Source: Smithella sp. ME-1 (GTDB taxonomy: Bacteria; Desulfobacterota; Syntrophia; Syntrophales; Smithellaceae). From it: DNA of 7,678 nucleotides. Position 1 is the first letter of the stretch, and each line of letters starts with the position of its first letter. Positions 6,239-7,678 of this stretch are shown one piece after another. The stretch spans positions 1-7,678 of the forward strand of contig AWGX01000011.1 of NCBI GenBank assembly GCA_000495415.1. The letters run 5' to 3'. The notes beneath the pieces were generated by a model. That model was given only the letters and a program-made list of their open reading frames with translations, was not told where the DNA came from and did no database searches. Both the position numbers and the translations under genes were made by a program.

Positions 6239-7582
6239 ATGATTAAGAGCCTTGATTTAGGAAAAGAGAAGATTTTCCCTTTGATTTTAAAAATGAGCTG
6301 GCCGTCTATTCTAGCGTTGACGGCAATGTCCATATATAATTTTATTGACACTTTTTGGCTGGCAAGATTAAGCCCCCAGGCGTTGGCTGCTCTTACAATT
6401 TGCTTTCCTGTACAAATGATTTTTGCTGCAATCGGTGTGGGAACAGGCACTGGCGCCGGTTCTTTTTCAGCACGAATGTTTGGTGCCGGAAAAATTCATG
6501 AGGCACAAAAAACTGCCGGGCAGATTTTTTTTCTTTCTTTTTTCTTTGGCTTAATTACAATTGTTTCAGTTTTATTATTCGGAGACAAAATTCTTGTTTC
6601 CTTTGGTGCCTTTGATGAAATACTTCCTCTTTGTCACGACTATCTTTACGTTATAGTCTTCAGCGCACCTTTTATGTTCTTTTCGATGATGTCCAACTAT
6701 TTGCTTCGGGTGGAAGGAAGACCTCTTCTGTCCATGTATGTCGTTTTAATTGCTTCTATTTCCAGCGCTATTCTCGATCCTTTATTAATTTTCGGAATCG
6801 GTCCTTTTCCCCGTATGGGAATTAAAGGAGCCGCGCTCGCCGCTGTTTCCGCACAGTGCATTGCTTTTGTGTTTTCAGCATATTTCATCCAGTTAAAATC
6901 ATCCAAATATAATCTTAAGTGGAAACATCTTTTTCCTGATTTATCAACAATCAAATCGATTTTTTCAACCGGATTGCCTTCCATCGCCATAAATTTAGTT
7001 GTCAGTATTGTCCTGGTCATTTACAATCATGTATTAGCGCATTTCGGCTTTCTGGCTGTCGCCGCATTAGGAATTTGTTTTCGGGTGAATAGCCTGGTTA
7101 CCATGGTACTCTTCGGTATCGGATTTGGCTTGATGCCTATTGTAGGATTTAGTGACGGTGCCAAACTTTATCAAAGGCTCAAAGAATCGGTTTTTGTTGC
7201 TTTGAAATTCTCCGTTTCACTTGTCTTTGTTGCTTCAATAGTTTTAGAGATATTTGCCGGGCAGATCGTCGGACTTTTTTCCAGCGATCCATCCTTAACT
7301 GCTATCGCCACGCCTGCTTTACGCATTTTTGCTTCGTCGCTTATTTTAATTGCTCCCATTGTCATTTTCATAAATATGTTTCTAGGACTGGGCAAAGGAA
7401 ACTTGGCTATGTTTTTACTTTTTTTTCGTGACTGTCTCGCCCTGATTCCTCTTTTGATTTTTTTACCATTATGGCTTGGTCTTAAGGGAGCCTGGCTCGC
7501 AACGCCTATTGCCAATTTATTGGCGCTCTTTGCAGTCCTTTTTTACGCCAGGAAGGAATTGCGTCGTATTGAAACAAAATAA
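6239..7582 (+). CDS. MATE-family multidrug/toxin efflux transporter
   Basis: A 447-residue polytopic inner-membrane protein with about twelve hydrophobic segments in two homologous halves (about 10-220 and 235-440), the usual MATE length. It exports cationic or other small compounds in exchange for Na+ or H+. Family features are SWPSILALTAMSIYNFIDTFW (20-40) including D37 in the first segment, the LRVEGRP loop (156-162), AILDPLLIFGIGP (177-189) followed by GIKGAALA, the half-repeat start STGLPS (243-248), and MFLGLGKGN (380-388). The ATG at 6239 is the earliest possible start because an in-frame TAA lies at 6233-6235, yet no Shine-Dalgarno precedes it, only an A-run, so initiation may be weak or leaderless-like. 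It is divergent from miaA, with no regulator gene beside it. Substrate and coupling ion are not evident from sequence. Confidence 0.93.
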   Translation: MIKSLDLGKEKIFPLILKMSWPSILALTAMSIYNFIDTFWLARLSPQALAALTICFPVQMIFAAIGVGTGTGAGSFSARMFGAGKIHEAQKTAGQIFFLSFFFGLITIVSVLLFGDKILVSFGAFDEILPLCHDYLYVIVFSAPFMFFSMMSNYLLRVEGRPLLSMYVVLIASISSAILDPLLIFGIGPFPRMGIKGAALAAVSAQCIAFVFSAYFIQLKSSKYNLKWKHLFPDLSTIKSIFSTGLPSIAINLVVSIVLVIYNHVLAHFGFLAVAALGICFRVNSLVTMVLFGIGFGLMPIVGFSDGAKLYQRLKESVFVALKFSVSLVFVASIVLEIFAGQIVGLFSSDPSLTAIATPALRIFASSLILIAPIVIFINMFLGLGKGNLAMFLLFFRDCLALIPLLIFLPLWLGLKGAWLATPIANLLALFAVLFYARKELRRIETK

Positions 7583-7641
7583 TTTGATTTACATTTCCTG
7601 TTTTCAGTTTGTCTCATTTCCCAATACGTTTCAGGAATAGT

Positions 7642-7678
7642 TCCCATCCCGAGAATCGGGATTGGATAGTTCGACTTA
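7642..7678. repeat. Palindromic repeat at the right edge
   Basis: ATCCCGA (7646-7652) pairs with TCGGGAT (7656-7662) around a GAA loop; with one C-T mismatch the stem extends by TCC (7642-7644) and GGA (7664-7666). It is followed by GGATAGTTCGACT (7664-7676), a close variant of GGATAAGTTCAACT at 22-35. The palindrome core shares ATCCCGA with 51-57. No T-run follows, so it is a poor intrinsic terminator for the MATE gene despite its position about 60 bp after that stop. The element is cut by the window end. Confidence 0.5.

Noticed and set aside
7171..7515. 114-codon open frame on the minus strand
   Set aside because: Antisense to the second half of the clearly coding MATE gene, with a basic, low-complexity translation and no recognisable domain.
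7594..7637. TTCCTG/CAGGAA inverted pair after the MATE gene as a terminator
   Set aside because: The arms are only 6 bp with a loop of about 30 bases and no T-run.
1..7678. CRISPR array, insertion sequence, toxin-antitoxin or phage-defence system
   Set aside because: No regularly spaced repeats, transposase, nuclease or small paired genes are present; all sizeable frames belong to housekeeping, export or transport families.

Overview
This 7.7 kb window is a compact, AT-rich stretch of an ordinary bacterial chromosome. It holds seven protein-coding genes, no tRNA or rRNA, and no sign of phage, transposase or CRISPR. The lipoprotein signal, the foldase lipoprotein and the gene mix suggest a Gram-negative anaerobe. 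My best guess is a syntrophic or deltaproteobacterial lineage such as Smithella/Syntrophus, but that is inference from gene style only.

Left part (1-1011): a composite palindromic repeat fills positions 1-80. It is followed by a leftward HAD-family phosphatase (88-732). The 279 bp divergent gap to the next gene contains a leftward promoter for the phosphatase and a rightward block with a strong intrinsic terminator (about 891-923). A two-part stem (828-882) sits just upstream of the terminator. This could be a small RNA or a terminating leader for the downstream operon. A second fragment of the repeat lies at 968-1001, directly over the ribosome-binding region of the next gene.

Middle part (1012-3780): two rightward, translationally coupled genes encode a Rossmann/DUF2520 oxidoreductase and PanB (ketopantoate hydroxymethyltransferase). 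PanB makes ketopantoate, and its partner is a plausible PanG-type ketopantoate reductase, so the pair would make pantoate for coenzyme A. Convergent to them, only 16 bp away, is a leftward SurA/PrsA-like peptidyl-prolyl isomerase lipoprotein with its own good sigma70-like promoter.

Right part (3888-7678): a leftward pair overlapping by ATGA consists of a MiaA-type tRNA dimethylallyltransferase of a divergent subfamily and a family-2 glycosyltransferase of unknown substrate. Divergent from miaA is a rightward MATE-family efflux transporter without a visible Shine-Dalgarno. The window ends in another member of the palindromic repeat family, which shares a GGATA(A)GTTC(A/G)ACT stretch with the left edge.

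The points most worth following are the structured, terminator-bearing leader at 828-920, the PanG-PanB pairing, the unusual MiaA subfamily coupled to an orphan glycosyltransferase, and the repeat family at both edges and over one start site.
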